From assembly GCA_041946865.1 (NCBI GenBank), contig JBHGBF010000126.1, forward strand, positions 1 to 15,296: DNA of 15,296 nucleotides. Reading direction: 5' to 3'. The notes beneath the pieces were generated by a model that had not been told where the DNA came from, ran no database searches, and saw nothing but the letters and a program-made list of their open reading frames with translations. Shown here piece by piece: positions 15,238 through 15,296 of this stretch; the stretch's first letter is position 1, and each line of letters begins with the position of its first letter. The DNA is from RPQK01 sp041946865. GTDB lineage: Bacteria; Acidobacteriota; UBA6911; RPQK01. The translations under genes and the position numbers were made by a program.

Positions 15238-15296
15238 GTAACTTCTCAGTTTTTTGTTCGGAGTGTGGCAGCAACGAGGAGAGAGGCCGGTGCTTT
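15238..15296. repeat. Right copy of the 59-bp inverted repeat, reaching the window end
   Basis: These last 59 bases are the reverse complement of 42-100 with four mismatches. The match runs to the final base, so the true outer limit is unknown. It lies 49 bp beyond operator 4 and outside all coding sequence. No transposase or integrase is seen between the two copies. Confidence 0.85.

Overview
The window is GC-rich bacterial DNA packed with genes for uptake and breakdown of an amino sugar, most likely a sialic acid (nonulosonic acid) or a close relative. No rRNA, tRNA, CRISPR array, transposase or regulator gene was seen. The family mix (Tat-type signal on a DapA-fold protein, FG-GAP/VCBS repeat protein, SSS symporter, neutral-ceramidase-fold protein in a sugar operon) suggests an environmental Acidobacteriota-, Planctomycetota- or Verrucomicrobiota-like lineage. 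That placement is inference only; there is no marker gene.

Layout: (1) 115-4967, minus strand, read right to left: a DapA/NanA-fold protein with a Tat-like signal, a large ten-motif VCBS/FG-GAP protein, and a class III (GSA-type) aminotransferase. (2) 4968-5305: a divergent control region with two operators and a strong hairpin. (3) 5306-10077, plus strand: a kelch (NanM-like) protein, a canonical-looking NanA/DapA-type lyase, an SSS sodium symporter and an Asp-box sialidase-superfamily protein. (4) 10078-10144: a perfect 15-bp hairpin between convergent operons. (5) 10145-15135, minus strand, read right to left: NagA-type deacetylase, neutral-ceramidase-fold amidase, FGGY kinase and a divergent NagB-type deaminase.

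The parts are tied together by a shared palindrome, TGTCAACTGTTGACA or a one-base variant. It occurs four times, each 25-38 bp upstream of a start codon: before both divergent operons, before the lyase gene, and before the NagA operon. This points to one regulator, encoded elsewhere, controlling nearly every gene here.

Inferred working model: the sialidase-like protein releases the sugar, the kelch protein equilibrates anomers, the symporter imports it, and the lyase splits it into pyruvate and an N-acyl amino sugar. The kinase, deacetylase/amidase and deaminase then feed it into glycolysis. The usual NanK (ROK kinase) and NanE (epimerase) are absent. An FGGY kinase, a ceramidase-fold amidase and an aminotransferase are present instead, so the route may be a variant.

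The whole gene set is framed by a 59-bp inverted repeat (42-100 and 15238-15296, 55/59 identical), the second copy reaching the very end of the window. A separate near-perfect 65-bp palindrome sits between the kinase and deaminase genes and supplies the kinase C-terminus.
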